The notes under the pieces were generated by a model. That model did not search any database and had not been told where the DNA came from. It was given only the letters and a program-made list of their open reading frames with translations. The position numbers and the translations under genes were made by a program. From Pseudarthrobacter sp. C4D7 (GTDB taxonomy: Bacteria > Actinomycetota > Actinomycetes > Actinomycetales > Micrococcaceae), in NCBI RefSeq assembly GCF_013359725.1, contig NZ_JABFMW010000002.1, positions 248,001 through 312,000 on the forward strand: a stretch of 64,000 bases of DNA, written 5' to 3'. Of this stretch, positions 55,356 through 64,000 are shown in pieces; positions within the stretch are counted from its first letter, which is position 1, and each line of letters begins with the position of its first letter.

Positions 55356-56107
55356 CAAACCCGACGAACGTCCAGCGCAGCCGCCGGAGCGGCTCCAACG
55401 AGGTACCGCTGCAGACCCGGGCCAACACCATCGTCAAGTCGGCTGACCACGCCACCCCGCTGGAAATGCGCGACATCACCATCCGCTACGGCGGCGGAAA
55501 GGGCGGCTCCGAGGCCGTGAGCGTGGTGGAAGGTTTCGACCTGACCCTGCACGCCGGGGAGATGCACTGCGTGGCCGGCCGAAGCGGTTCGGGCAAGACC
55601 AGCATCCTGACCGTCGGCGCGGGCCTGACCCTGCCGACGTCGGGCCGGGTGTTCTGGGAAGGTGATTCGCTGGAAAGCATGGGCGACGACGAAATCGCCG
55701 ACCGCCGTCGTGCGCTGATCGGCTACGTCGACCAGGGCGGTGCCCTGATCGACGGCATGAGCGCCCTCGAAAACGTCCTCCTGCCCGCCGTCCCCGACGG
55801 CGAAGTGGAGCAGCGGCGCGACATGGCCAAGGACCTGCTGGACCTGGTGGGCCTGGGCCGCCGCATGCGGCACCGCCCCGCCCAGCTCTCCGGCGGTGAA
55901 CGCCAGCGCGTGGCCATCGCCCGCGCACTGATCCTCGGCACCAGGGTCCTGGTGGTGGATGAGCCCACTGCCTCCCTGGACCGGGCCTCCGCAAACCGCA
56001 TTATCAGCATCCTGAAGGACACCACCTCCGACGGCATCGCCGTCCTGGTTGCCTCGCACGACCACGAACTGGTCCGCCTGAGCGATACCCTGACAGAACT
56101 GATCTAG
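55352..56107 (+). CDS. ABC transporter ATP-binding protein (LolD/MacB-like)
   Basis: 251-residue ATPase partner of the preceding FtsX-like permease. Walker [11 protein letters not shown]-loop GYVDQGG, signature [15 protein letters not shown], Walker [13 protein letters not shown] and H-loop ASHDHEL are all intact. A 45-residue N-terminal extension ([16 protein letters not shown]) precedes the ATPase core and is not typical. The ORF could also start earlier in frame, but ATG 55352 overlaps the permease stop. Confidence 0.9.
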   Translation: MTNPTNVQRSRRSGSNEVPLQTRANTIVKSADHATPLEMRDITIRYGGGKGGSEAVSVVEGFDLTLHAGEMHCVAGRSGSGKTSILTVGAGLTLPTSGRVFWEGDSLESMGDDEIADRRRALIGYVDQGGALIDGMSALENVLLPAVPDGEVEQRRDMAKDLLDLVGLGRRMRHRPAQLSGGERQRVAIARALILGTRVLVVDEPTASLDRASANRIISILKDTTSDGIAVLVASHDHELVRLSDTLTELI

Positions 56108-56142
56108 TCCGCCCACCCCGCACCGAAGGTAAACGCCAGACC

Positions 56143-57702
56143 GTGACTGCTCCAGAAAAAACGCCGTTCTACATCACCACGGCCATCACCTACCCCAACG
56201 GCGTGCCGCACATCGGGCATGCCTACGAGTACATCGCCACGGACGCCATGGCGCGTTTCAAGCGGCTGGACGGCTACGACGTGATGTTCCTGACCGGAAC
56301 CGACGAGCACGGCATGAAGATCGCCCAGACCGCGGAGAAGGAAGGCATCACGCCCAAGGAGCTCGTGGACCGGAACGCCGAGGTCTACCAGGCCGCCCAC
56401 GCAGCACTGGGGATCAGCTACGACCGGTTCATCCGCACCACGGATGCCGACCACTACGCCGCCTCGCAGGCCATCTGGAAGAAGATGGAAGCCAACGGCG
56501 ACATCTACCTCGACAAGTACGAGGGCTGGTACTCCGTCCGGGACGAGGCCTTCTACGCCGAGGACGAGACGGTGGTGAAGGACGACGGCGTGCGCTGCTC
56601 GAAAGAGACGGACACCGAGGTCACGTGGACGGCGGAGGAGAGCTACTTCTTCCGGCTCTCCGCCTACCAGGACAAGCTGCTGGCACTCTACGAATCCCGC
56701 CCGGAGTTCGGCGCACCCCAGTACCGTTTCAACGAGGTCATCAGCTTCGTCAAGCGTGGCCTGGAGGACCTGTCCATCAGCCGGACCACCTTCGACTGGG
56801 GCGTCCCCGTCCCGGGCAACGACAAGCACGTCATGTATGTCTGGGTGGACGCGCTGACCAACTACCTGACCGGCGTGGGGTACCCGGACGAGAACTCGGA
56901 GAAGTTCCGGAAATTCTGGCCCGCCGATGTCCACATCATCGGCAAGGACATCTCCCGGTTCCACGCCATCTACTGGCCCGCCTTCCTGATGAGCGCCGGG
57001 CTGGAACTGCCCAAGCGCGTCATGATCCACGGCTTCCTGCACAACAACGGGGTCAAGATGTCCAAGTCCCTGGGCAACGTGGTGGCACCGGCGGACTTCG
57101 TGGCCCGCTACGGCCTGGACCAGGTGCGGTTCTTCTTCCTGCGTGAAGTTCCCTTCGGTGCGGACGGCAGCTACAACCACGAGGCCATCGTGGGGCGGAT
57201 GAACGCGGACCTGGCGAACAACTTCGGCAACCTGGCCCAGCGCTCCCTGTCCATGGTGGCCAAGAACTGCGGTGCCGCCGTACCGTCGCCTGGAGCCTTC
57301 ACGGCAGAGGACGACGCCATCCTCGCCCAGGCCAAGGGACTCCTGGACGCCGCACGCGCCGCCTTCGACAAGCAGGAGTTCAGCCGCGCCCTGGAGGCCA
57401 TCTGGAGCGTGCTGCACCACACCAACGCCTACTTCGCCGACCAGGCGCCCTGGGTCCTGCGGAAGACCGACGTCGAACGCATGAACACCGTGCTGTACGT
57501 GACGCTGGAAGTGCTGCGGATTGTGGCCATCCTGGCGCAGCCGGTGATGCCGGACGCCACGGCCAAACTGCTGGACGCGCTGGGCCAGGCTGAGGGGGAG
57601 AGCAGGCAGTTCACGGCGATCGCCACACCGATCGTGCCCGGCACCGCACTGCCCGCTCCCACCCCGGTGTTCCCCAAGTTCGAGGAACCCGCCGAAGCCT
57701 GA
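56143..57702 (+). CDS. metG: Methionyl-tRNA synthetase
   Basis: 519-residue class I synthetase. HIGH is at residues 23-26 ([10 protein letters not shown]) and KMSKS at 305-309. The connective-peptide knuckle region (around [14 protein letters not shown]) has only one Cys, so the zinc knuckles of the E. coli type are absent. There is no C-terminal dimerisation or Trbp111 domain, in line with the shorter actinobacterial form. GTG start with GAAGG upstream. It follows the ABC pair by 35 bp, so read-through transcription is possible. Confidence 0.95.
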   Translation: MTAPEKTPFYITTAITYPNGVPHIGHAYEYIATDAMARFKRLDGYDVMFLTGTDEHGMKIAQTAEKEGITPKELVDRNAEVYQAAHAALGISYDRFIRTTDADHYAASQAIWKKMEANGDIYLDKYEGWYSVRDEAFYAEDETVVKDDGVRCSKETDTEVTWTAEESYFFRLSAYQDKLLALYESRPEFGAPQYRFNEVISFVKRGLEDLSISRTTFDWGVPVPGNDKHVMYVWVDALTNYLTGVGYPDENSEKFRKFWPADVHIIGKDISRFHAIYWPAFLMSAGLELPKRVMIHGFLHNNGVKMSKSLGNVVAPADFVARYGLDQVRFFFLREVPFGADGSYNHEAIVGRMNADLANNFGNLAQRSLSMVAKNCGAAVPSPGAFTAEDDAILAQAKGLLDAARAAFDKQEFSRALEAIWSVLHHTNAYFADQAPWVLRKTDVERMNTVLYVTLEVLRIVAILAQPVMPDATAKLLDALGQAEGESRQFTAIATPIVPGTALPAPTPVFPKFEEPAEA

Positions 57703-57774
57703 GTCCTGACGACGCCGGATGCGCTCATGTGTCCAAAATTTGAGATGGTTTGCCCAGCATATGGATGACTTGGC

Positions 57775-57780
57775 TAACCT
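57775..57780 (+). promoter_or_regulatory. -10 box for leuB
   Basis: TAACCT is 6 nt before ATG 57787, with TTGCCC (57750-57755) as a possible -35 at a 19-bp spacer. GAGGAC between them could also serve as a ribosome site. Confidence 0.5.
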
Positions 57781-57786
57781 GAGGAC

Positions 57787-58839
57787 ATGAGCGCATCCAC
57801 CATCGATCTTGCAGTTATTCCCGGCGACGGCATCGGCCCCGAGGTCATCGCCGAGGCCCTCAAAGTCCTGGAGAAGGCTGTGGCGGCGGAGGGCGTGGAG
57901 CTCAAGCCGACGCACTACGAACTCGGTGCCGCGCACTGGCTCGCTACGGGCGAGACCCTGCCGGACGAGGTCCTGGCAGACCTGAAGACGCGTGACGCCA
58001 TCCTGTTCGGCGCCGTGGGTGCCGCCCCCGGTGATACCCGCATCCCGTCCGGTATCATCGAGCGCGAACTGCTGCTCAAGCTGCGCTTCAGCCTTGACCA
58101 CTACGTCAACCTGCGGCCCTCACGGCTCTACGGCACCGTCGGCAGCCCCCTGGCCAATCCCGGCACCATCGACTTCATCGTGGTCCGCGAAGGCACCGAG
58201 GGCCCGTACGTGGGCAACGGCGGCACGCTGCGGGCCGGAACCCCGCACGAGGTAGCCACCGAAGTTTCCCTGAACACCGCCCACGGCGTGGAGCGCGTGG
58301 TCCGTGACGCGTTCCGCCGCGCCAGCCTGCGGGAACGCAAGCACCTGACCTTGGTCCACAAGCACAATGTGCTGGTCTTCGCAGGGCACCTGTGGAAGCG
58401 CACCGTCGAAGCTGTGGCCCCCGAATTCCCCGAGGTCACGCACGACTACCTGCACGTGGACGCGGCGACCATCTTCATGGTGACGGACCCGTCCCGCTTC
58501 GATGTGATCGTCACGGACAACCTGTTCGGCGACATCCTCACTGACCTTGCAGCAGCCATCACCGGCGGGATCGGACTGGCTGCCTCCGGCAACATCAACA
58601 TGGACCGCACCGCGCCGTCCATGTTCGAACCTGTCCACGGATCCGCGCCGGACATTGCCGGCCAAGGCAAAGCGGACCCCACCGCGGCCATCCTCTCCGC
58701 AGCGCTCCTGCTGGACCACCTGGGCTACGCCGACGCTGCCCGCAGGATTGAAGCGGCCGTCGTTGCCGACGTCGAGAAGCGCGACGGCACCGCACGCAGC
58801 ACCAGCGCCGTGGGCGACGCCATCGCCGCCGGCCTGTAG
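57787..58839 (+). CDS. leuB: 3-isopropylmalate dehydrogenase
   Basis: 350-residue beta-decarboxylating dehydrogenase of leucine synthesis. Motifs: [40 protein letters not shown], the [13 protein letters not shown] loop, the Lys-containing [13 protein letters not shown] region and the metal-binding [35 protein letters not shown] is the NAD-specificity region. It lies between metG and ilvE, away from leuA/leuCD, which are not in the window. Confidence 0.96.
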   Translation: MSASTIDLAVIPGDGIGPEVIAEALKVLEKAVAAEGVELKPTHYELGAAHWLATGETLPDEVLADLKTRDAILFGAVGAAPGDTRIPSGIIERELLLKLRFSLDHYVNLRPSRLYGTVGSPLANPGTIDFIVVREGTEGPYVGNGGTLRAGTPHEVATEVSLNTAHGVERVVRDAFRRASLRERKHLTLVHKHNVLVFAGHLWKRTVEAVAPEFPEVTHDYLHVDAATIFMVTDPSRFDVIVTDNLFGDILTDLAAAITGGIGLAASGNINMDRTAPSMFEPVHGSAPDIAGQGKADPTAAILSAALLLDHLGYADAARRIEAAVVADVEKRDGTARSTSAVGDAIAAGL

Positions 58840-58942
58840 CCCGCGCCGGGGCCGCCGGCATCGGGCGTAAGCTTTATTCGAATCACCAAATGCCGCCTTC
58901 CCGTTCAGCGCTGAACCCCGGGCGGCCGATCGTGGAGGAACC

Positions 58943-60055
58943 ATGACTCAGACCGCCCATGGCGTCGAATTCACCCGGCAGCCCTCGGAGAACCCGAAGT
59001 CTGCCGAGGAGCGTGCAGCCATCCTGGCCAACCCGGGATTCGGCAACTACTTCACCGACCACACCGCCATCGTCGACTACAGCGTGGACGCGGACGGCAA
59101 CGGCGGCTGGCACGACGCCCGGATCGAACCGTACGGTCCGATCGTGCTCGATCCGTCCGCTGCCGTCTTCCACTACGGCCAGGAAATCTTCGAAGGGCTC
59201 AAGGCCTACCGGCACGCCGACGGCTCCGTGTGGACCTTCCGTCCCGAGGCCAACGCGGCCCGCCTGAACAAGTCCGCCCGCCGGCTTGCCCTGCCTGAAC
59301 TGCCTGCCGAATACTTCCTTGGCGCCATCCGTGAGCTCGTGGCCGTGGATAAGGAGTGGGTCCCCGCCGGCGACGGTGAAGCCCTGTACCTGCGGCCCTT
59401 CATGATCGCCACCGAGGCCTTCCTGGGTGTCCGGGCTGCCCGTGAAGTGTCCTTCCGGGTGATCGCCTCACCGGCGGGGAACTACTTCGGCGGCGAGCTC
59501 AAGCCCGTGTCCATCTGGATCTCGCGCCAGTATGCCCGTGCAGGCCGCGGCGGCACCGGCGATGCCAAATGCGGCGGCAACTACGCAGCCTCGCTCATCG
59601 CCCAGCAGGAGGCAGAGGCCAACGGCTGCAAGCAGGTGCTGTTCCTGGACCAGGCCAATGACAATGCCGTGGAAGAGCTGGGCGGCATGAATGTGTTCTT
59701 CGTCATGAAGGACGGCTCGCTGGCCACCCCCGCCCTCACCGGCACCATCCTGGAAGGCGTCACCCGGATGTCAGTGATCCAGGTGGCCAAGGACATGGGC
59801 CGCGAGGTTTCCGAGCGGAAGATCACCCTGGACGAGTGGCGGGACGGCGTGGCCTCCGGCGACATCGCGGAGGTCTTCGCCTGCGGCACGGCCGCCGTGA
59901 TCACCCCCATCGGGGTCCTGAAGGACGCCACCGAGTTCATCGGGTCCGAGGATGCCAAGGCCGGCGAAGTCACCATGGCCATCCGCGGGAAGCTCCTGGG
60001 CATCCAGACCGGTGCCGAGCCGGACACGCACGGCTGGCTGACCCGTCTGGCGTAG
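58943..60055 (+). CDS. ilvE: Branched-chain amino acid aminotransferase
   Basis: 370-residue class IV PLP aminotransferase that completes leucine, isoleucine and valine synthesis. The PLP Lys is in GGTGDAKCGGNYAAS; HYGQEIFEGLKAYRHADGSVWTFRP, LYLRPFMIATEAFLGVR and IAEVFACGTAAVITPIG are family signatures. It starts 103 bp after leuB and is followed by a strong terminator. Confidence 0.95.
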   Translation: MTQTAHGVEFTRQPSENPKSAEERAAILANPGFGNYFTDHTAIVDYSVDADGNGGWHDARIEPYGPIVLDPSAAVFHYGQEIFEGLKAYRHADGSVWTFRPEANAARLNKSARRLALPELPAEYFLGAIRELVAVDKEWVPAGDGEALYLRPFMIATEAFLGVRAAREVSFRVIASPAGNYFGGELKPVSIWISRQYARAGRGGTGDAKCGGNYAASLIAQQEAEANGCKQVLFLDQANDNAVEELGGMNVFFVMKDGSLATPALTGTILEGVTRMSVIQVAKDMGREVSERKITLDEWRDGVASGDIAEVFACGTAAVITPIGVLKDATEFIGSEDAKAGEVTMAIRGKLLGIQTGAEPDTHGWLTRLA

Positions 60056-60077
60056 CGCGGCACCTTCGCTAAGCACG

Positions 60078-60113
60078 ACGGCGCCTGCCGGACTTTGGTC
60101 CGGCAGGCGCCGT
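60078..60113. terminator. Terminator between ilvE and the convergent gene
   Basis: A perfect 16-bp stem (ACGGCGCCTGCCGGAC and its complement) with loop TTTG. It lies between two convergent stops and can serve both strands. Confidence 0.8.
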
Positions 60114-60138
60114 TCTGCGTTGCGGCCGACGGCGGTGG

Positions 60139-60732
60139 TCAGCGCCGCGCTGCCTTGCGGGCAGCGTTCTTCATGGCCTTGCGCGAGACCGGCTTGAGTG
60201 CCTTGCGGGCCGCTTCTTCGGCGAGGGCCCGGTTCCGGCGGGCATCGATGATGTCATTCCAGAGCGTGGTGGCAAAGACGCCGCCGTCCTGGGCGTAGAC
60301 GTCGTAGGGGTAGCCGGCGTACACGGACGGTGTGCTGCCGCCGGTGAACGGTTCCTTCCCGTTGGCCTTGGCCACGGCGTCGCCAACGGCCCATGCCCGC
60401 GTCAGGTGGCGGGTCAGGTTCTCCTGGACGAACACTGTCGCATCGCTGGACCTGGAGGCCTCTTCAAGGAGTCTTTCAAGGTCCGCCGCGAGCAGTGCCG
60501 CACCGGCCTGGTCCGCGGGAGCGGAGGCACCGGCCAGGTCCGCGCCGATGTTGCTGACGGCGTCGGTCCAGTCCTGGGTTTCGCGGAACTTCTTCCAGGT
60601 GGGGAACCAGATGATGCTGCCGGTGGCGTGATTGTGGATGTGCAGCAGTCCCGTCGCCTTTTCGGTGGCCGAATGGTCGTGGCCGTCGGCGTCCGCCTGG
60701 GCGAGAAGGTCTGCGAGTGATGCTGTGCTCAT
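60139..60732 (-). CDS. Hypothetical protein with Lys/Ala/Arg-rich C-terminal tail
   Basis: 197 residues, not recognised. The N-terminal part contains a clear core, LHIHNHATGSIIWFPTWKKF, followed by helical segments. From about residue 165 to the end the sequence is an alternating basic/Ala tail (for example RKALKPVSRKAMKNAARKAARR in two halves), like the tails of actinobacterial nucleoid proteins such as HupB or Lsr2-associated factors. Whether it binds nucleic acid is unknown. Neighbours (ilvE, MBL hydrolase) give no clue. Confidence 0.65.
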   Translation of the reverse strand: MSTASLADLLAQADADGHDHSATEKATGLLHIHNHATGSIIWFPTWKKFRETQDWTDAVSNIGADLAGASAPADQAGAALLAADLERLLEEASRSSDATVFVQENLTRHLTRAWAVGDAVAKANGKEPFTGGSTPSVYAGYPYDVYAQDGGVFATTLWNDIIDARRNRALAEEAARKALKPVSRKAMKNAARKAARR

Positions 60733-60866
60733 GGGTGGTGTCCGGCTTCCTGCTGAAGATCGTGGTGCTGTCACTGGTGGCAACCTGTGGCCCGTGCCGT
60801 TCTATTCCGCCGCCGCGGATGGGTGGTCCCCGGGGAATGGCCGCCGGTGGATGCAAGGATGGAGGT

Positions 60867-61685
60867 GTGACTTTCAACTCCGGCCCGGTCCTGCAGCGCA
60901 GCAGCATGCTGACGCAGTTCATCCTTGCCCCCAATCCCGGCCCGATGAGCCTGGACGGCACCAATTCGTATGTCCTGCGCGGGCCGGGGCAGTCCGCCGT
61001 GGTAGTGGTGGATCCTGGTCCCCAGGACGAGACGCATCTGGCCGCCCTGGCCGGCGTTGGCCCTGTGGACCTGATCCTGGTGACCCACCGCCACGCCGAC
61101 CATACCGCCGGGTCCGCGCGCCTGCACCAGCTCACGGGCGCACCGGTGCGCGCCGTGGACTTCGCCCACTGCCACGGCGGGGGAGAAGTCCTGGTCCACG
61201 GGGAAGTCATCCACGCGGCGGGCCTGGAGATCGCAGTGCTGGCCACGCCGGGCCACACCTCCGACTCGGCCTGCTTCCATCTCCCCGCGGATGGACCGGA
61301 CGGGGCGGTACTGACGGGGGACACTATCCTGGGCCGGGGAACCACGGTATTGGACTTTCCGGACGGCACGCTGGGGGATTACCTGGCGTCCCTTGACCTG
61401 CTGGAGGCCCTGGGCCCTGCATGGGTCCTCCCGGCGCACGGCCCGGTGCTGGCATCCCTGGAATCTGCGGCCCGCGGCTACCGTTCGCACCGGGAGGAAC
61501 GGCTGGGTCAGATCCGCACCGCCCTGGACCGGCTGGGCCGGGACGCCACTGTGGGTGAGGTGGCGGATGCGGTCTATGCCGGCGTCGGGCCTTCCGTCCG
61601 GCGCGCTGCCGAACTGTCCGTGGCGGCGCAGCTTACGTACCTGCGCGGCGGCGGTGAAGGGCGGGCAGTGCCGCCGGGACGGTAG
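60867..61685 (+). CDS. MBL-fold hydrolase, LACTB2-like
   Basis: 272-residue metallo-beta-lactamase-fold protein. The metal motif is LVTHRHADHTAGS, with TPGHTSDSACF, LTGDTILGRG and LPAHGPVLASL as the further ligand motifs. The last 80 residues, starting YRSHREERLGQI and including VADAVYAG, form the winged-helix tail seen in LACTB2-type RNases/hydrolases. Cytoplasmic. GTG 60867 has GGAGG almost adjacent, so an ATG 13 codons later is possible. It begins 135 bp from the divergent hypothetical gene. Confidence 0.85.
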   Translation: MTFNSGPVLQRSSMLTQFILAPNPGPMSLDGTNSYVLRGPGQSAVVVVDPGPQDETHLAALAGVGPVDLILVTHRHADHTAGSARLHQLTGAPVRAVDFAHCHGGGEVLVHGEVIHAAGLEIAVLATPGHTSDSACFHLPADGPDGAVLTGDTILGRGTTVLDFPDGTLGDYLASLDLLEALGPAWVLPAHGPVLASLESAARGYRSHREERLGQIRTALDRLGRDATVGEVADAVYAGVGPSVRRAAELSVAAQLTYLRGGGEGRAVPPGR

Positions 61686-61688
61686 GGT
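61683..61688 (+). promoter_or_regulatory. -10 box for the FAH-family gene
   Basis: TAGGGT overlaps the last codon and stop of the preceding gene and lies 7 nt before ATG 61696, with AGGAG in between; leaderless or normal initiation is possible. Confidence 0.4.
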
Positions 61689-61695
61689 AGGAGCC

Positions 61696-62472
61696 ATGCG
61701 TATTGCCAGGTTTGTCGTCGATTCCGATCCCCAGTACGGCGTTGTGGAAGGTGCCCCCGGCAGTGAGGAAATCACTGTCATCCACGGCGACCCATTCTTC
61801 AACGGCGTGGAGCGCACGTCTGTGCGCCACAAGCTGGAGGACGTCCGGCTGCTGGCGCCCATCATCCCGCGCAGCAAGGTGATCGGCGTGGGCCGGAACT
61901 TCGTGGAGCACGCCCGTGAACTCGGCAACGAGGTGCCCGCCCAGCCGCTGCTGTTCCTGAAGCCCAACACGGCCGTGGTGGGCCCCAACGACCCCGTGGT
62001 GCTGCCGGACTTCTCCGAAGAGGTCTCCTTCGAGGCCGAACTCTGCGTGGTCATTGGCCGCATCTGCAAGGACGTGCCCGAAGACCGCGTGGACGATGTC
62101 ATCTTCGGATACACCTGCGGCAACGACCTCACGGCCCGCGACGTCCAGAAGACCGACCTGCAGTGGACCCGCGCCAAGGGATTCGACACCTCCGCCCCGC
62201 TGGGGCCCTGGATCGAAACCGACCTGGACACGGAGGACCTGCAGATCCAGGGGCGGCTCAACGGCGAGGTGCGCCAGGACGGCAGCACCAGCCAGATGAT
62301 CCGCGGCGTGCGCGAACTGGTGTCCGTCGTGTCGCAGGCCTTCACCCTCCTGCCCGGCGACGTCATCATGACCGGCACGCCGGCCGGCGTGGGCCTGGTC
62401 AAGGAGGGCGACCGCTTCGAGGTGGAGATCGAGGGCATCGGCCGGCTCTCCAACCCGATCGTCCGCCGCTAA
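61696..62472 (+). CDS. Fumarylacetoacetate hydrolase (FAH) family protein
   Basis: 258-residue FAH-fold enzyme. The metal-binding pattern is SFEAELCVVIGR, and GNDLTARDVQKTDLQWTRAKGFDTSAPLGPWI and DVIMTGTPAGVGLVKEGD are family signatures. Members include oxaloacetate decarboxylases/acylpyruvases (FAHD1 type) and catechol-pathway hydratases or isomerases; the small size and housekeeping context next to gltX favour an acylpyruvase/oxaloacetate decarboxylase (inference). It begins 10 bp after the MBL gene. Confidence 0.88.
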   Translation: MRIARFVVDSDPQYGVVEGAPGSEEITVIHGDPFFNGVERTSVRHKLEDVRLLAPIIPRSKVIGVGRNFVEHARELGNEVPAQPLLFLKPNTAVVGPNDPVVLPDFSEEVSFEAELCVVIGRICKDVPEDRVDDVIFGYTCGNDLTARDVQKTDLQWTRAKGFDTSAPLGPWIETDLDTEDLQIQGRLNGEVRQDGSTSQMIRGVRELVSVVSQAFTLLPGDVIMTGTPAGVGLVKEGDRFEVEIEGIGRLSNPIVRR

Positions 62473-62529
62473 GGCCGTCACTCCGGGCGGGAAGCCGCAC
62501 CCGGCCGGGCGGGTAAAGTTGAAGCCACT

Positions 62530-64000
62530 ATGAGTATCGCTTCTTCGTCACCTGCCGCCGCCATTCCCCCCGTCACCGCCGACACGCCCGTACGGGTCCG
62601 TTTCTGCCCCTCGCCCACGGGCACCCCGCACGTGGGACTGATCCGGACAGCCCTGTTCAACTGGGCCTACGCGCGCCACACCAAGGGCACGCTGGTCTTC
62701 CGGATCGAGGACACGGACGCGGCGCGCGACAGCGAGGAAAGCTACCACCAGCTGCTCGACGCACTGAAGTGGCTGGGCATCGACTGGGACGAGGGCGTGG
62801 AAGTGGGCGGCCCCCACGAGCCGTACCGGCAGTCACAGCGCGGCGACATCTACCAGGATGTCATCAAGCGGCTGCACGAGGGCGGATTCATCTATGAGTC
62901 CTTCTCCACCCCGGAAGAGATCGAGGCCCGCCACCGCGCCGCCGGCCGGGACCCGAAGCTTGGCTACGACGGCTTTGACCGCCACCTGACCGATGAGCAG
63001 CAGGCCCAGTACCGGGCGGAGGGCCGGCAGGCTGTCCTGCGCCTGCGCATGCCGGACGAGGACATCACGTTCACCGACCTGGTCCGGGGCGACATCACCT
63101 TCAAGGCAGGGTCCGTCCCCGACTTCGCCGTGGTGCGGGCCAACGGTGCACCGCTCTACACCCTGGTAAACCCCGTGGATGACGCCCTGATGGGCATTAC
63201 GCATGTGCTCCGCGGTGAAGACCTGCTGAGCTCAACGCCCCGCCAGGTGGCGCTTTACCGGGCCCTGCATGCCATCGGCGTAGCCGAGTACATGCCGGAA
63301 TTCGGCCACCTGCCCTACGTCATGGGCCAGGGCAACAAGAAGCTCTCCAAGCGTGATCCCGAGTCCAGCCTGTTCCTGCACCGGGAGCGGGGCTTCATTC
63401 CGGAAGGCCTGCTGAACTACCTGTCCCTGCTGGGCTGGTCGCTGAGCGCGGATGAAGACATCTTCACGGTGGAGCAGCTCGTGGAGCACTTCGACATCCA
63501 CGACGTCCTGGGCAACCCCGCCCGCTTCGACCTGAAGAAGGCCGAGGCCATCAACGGCACCCATGTCCGGATGCTTGAACCCAAGGTCTTCCGGGACCGC
63601 GTTGCGCACTACCTGCGCGAGGCGGGCCTGGTGGGGGAGATCCTGACAGACCGCGAGGAGGAGATCCTCACCGAGGCAGCCCCCCTGGTGCAGGAGCGCA
63701 TCACGCTGCTGGGCGAAGCGCCCGAGATGCTGGCTTTCTTCTTCAAGGCCGACGACGCCGTGGACGTTGCCGATGACGCCCGCAAGGGCCTGCCGGCAAA
63801 CCTTGCCGAGGTGCTTGACGCTGCCATCGCCGCCCTGGAACCGGTGGAGGAGTGGACAGCGGAGAACATCCAGGCTGCCCTCAAGCAGGCACTGGTGGAG
63901 GACCTTGGCATCAAGCCCCGCCTGGCATTCGGCCCGGTCCGCACGGCCATTTCCGGCCGCCGGGTCTCGCCGCCGTTGTTCGAGTCCATGGTCATCCTCG
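62530..64000 (+). CDS. gltX: Glutamyl-tRNA synthetase, 3' end cut by window edge
   Basis: About 490 codons are visible and the reading frame runs off the window. The class I motif is [16 protein letters not shown] (HIGH variant), the Glu-binding region [36 protein letters not shown], and the KMSKS variant GNKKLSKRD is near residue 272. A -10-like TAAAGT at 62514-62519 lies 10 nt before ATG 62530. The short Ala/Pro-rich N-terminal extension before VRVRFCPSP is common in actinobacteria. Confidence 0.95.
   Translation, partial: MSIASSSPAAAIPPVTADTPVRVRFCPSPTGTPHVGLIRTALFNWAYARHTKGTLVFRIEDTDAARDSEESYHQLLDALKWLGIDWDEGVEVGGPHEPYRQSQRGDIYQDVIKRLHEGGFIYESFSTPEEIEARHRAAGRDPKLGYDGFDRHLTDEQQAQYRAEGRQAVLRLRMPDEDITFTDLVRGDITFKAGSVPDFAVVRANGAPLYTLVNPVDDALMGITHVLRGEDLLSSTPRQVALYRALHAIGVAEYMPEFGHLPYVMGQGNKKLSKRDPESSLFLHRERGFIPEGLLNYLSLLGWSLSADEDIFTVEQLVEHFDIHDVLGNPARFDLKKAEAINGTHVRMLEPKVFRDRVAHYLREAGLVGEILTDREEEILTEAAPLVQERITLLGEAPEMLAFFFKADDAVDVADDARKGLPANLAEVLDAAIAALEPVEEWTAENIQAALKQALVEDLGIKPRLAFGPVRTAISGRRVSPPLFESMVIL

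Noticed and set aside
56108..56142. SAM or T-box riboswitch before metG
   Set aside because: Only 35 nt separate metG from the previous gene, and no T-box or S-box sequence is present there.
56104..58101. 665-codon open frame on the minus strand across metG and leuB
   Set aside because: Crosses two unrelated plus-strand genes and lacks family motifs.

Overview
The window is high-GC actinobacterial chromosome, most likely Arthrobacter/Pseudarthrobacter-like (an inference from protein character, gene order, frequent GTG starts and promoters placed directly on start codons). It is dense core genome with about 57 protein genes, two tRNAs and one leader peptide. I see no transposase, phage gene, CRISPR array or rRNA. 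The genes at both edges are cut by the window: pncA on the left and gltX on the right.

1-8.4 kb: NAD salvage (pncB-pncA, minus) diverges from clpS-DUF2017. Then come murI, an Rv1339-like MBL hydrolase, rph and rdgB, an order that matches the Mycobacterium tuberculosis Rv1330c-Rv1341 neighbourhood. A shared palindromic terminator separates rdgB from a DedA gene, which is followed by a DnaQ-like exonuclease with a BRCT domain. 8.4-20.9 kb: a DUF4395 membrane protein, an ADP-ribosylglycohydrolase, an aquaporin, sbcD-sbcC, an MFS transporter behind a four-codon upstream ORF, a divergent IclR regulator/MHS transporter pair, a small lipoprotein and an alpha/beta hydrolase.

21-28.6 kb: an amino-acid permease, then the de novo NAD operon nrtR-nadA-nadB-nadC-nifS, with a 29-bp inverted repeat next to its promoter that is the likely NrtR operator. 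28.6-42.6 kb: GtrA and DUF1684 proteins, a lipoprotein, a transglutaminase-like protein, an LLM oxidoreductase-MarR operon with a perfect 18-bp operator-like palindrome, a solo RND permease, malate:quinone oxidoreductase, an orphan peptide-type substrate-binding protein, a fasciclin lipoprotein, tRNA-Leu(UAG), a Bcp peroxiredoxin/MarR pair, an unexplained hairpin element and tRNA-Lys(CUU).

42.7-64 kb: a sorbosone-dehydrogenase-like lipoprotein and a sunset-domain protein, then branched-chain amino acid and serine synthesis (ilvD, an attenuator leader peptide, ilvB-ilvN-ilvC, serA, leuB, ilvE) with an ABC exporter pair and metG inserted. The window ends with a Lys/Ala-tailed hypothetical protein, a second MBL hydrolase, an FAH-family enzyme and gltX.

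A theme across the window is a -10 box (TANNNT) lying 6-7 nt upstream of the start codon in 15 genes, which predicts widespread leaderless mRNAs. These boxes also fix several start codons. All functional calls are by eye from motifs; nothing was searched.
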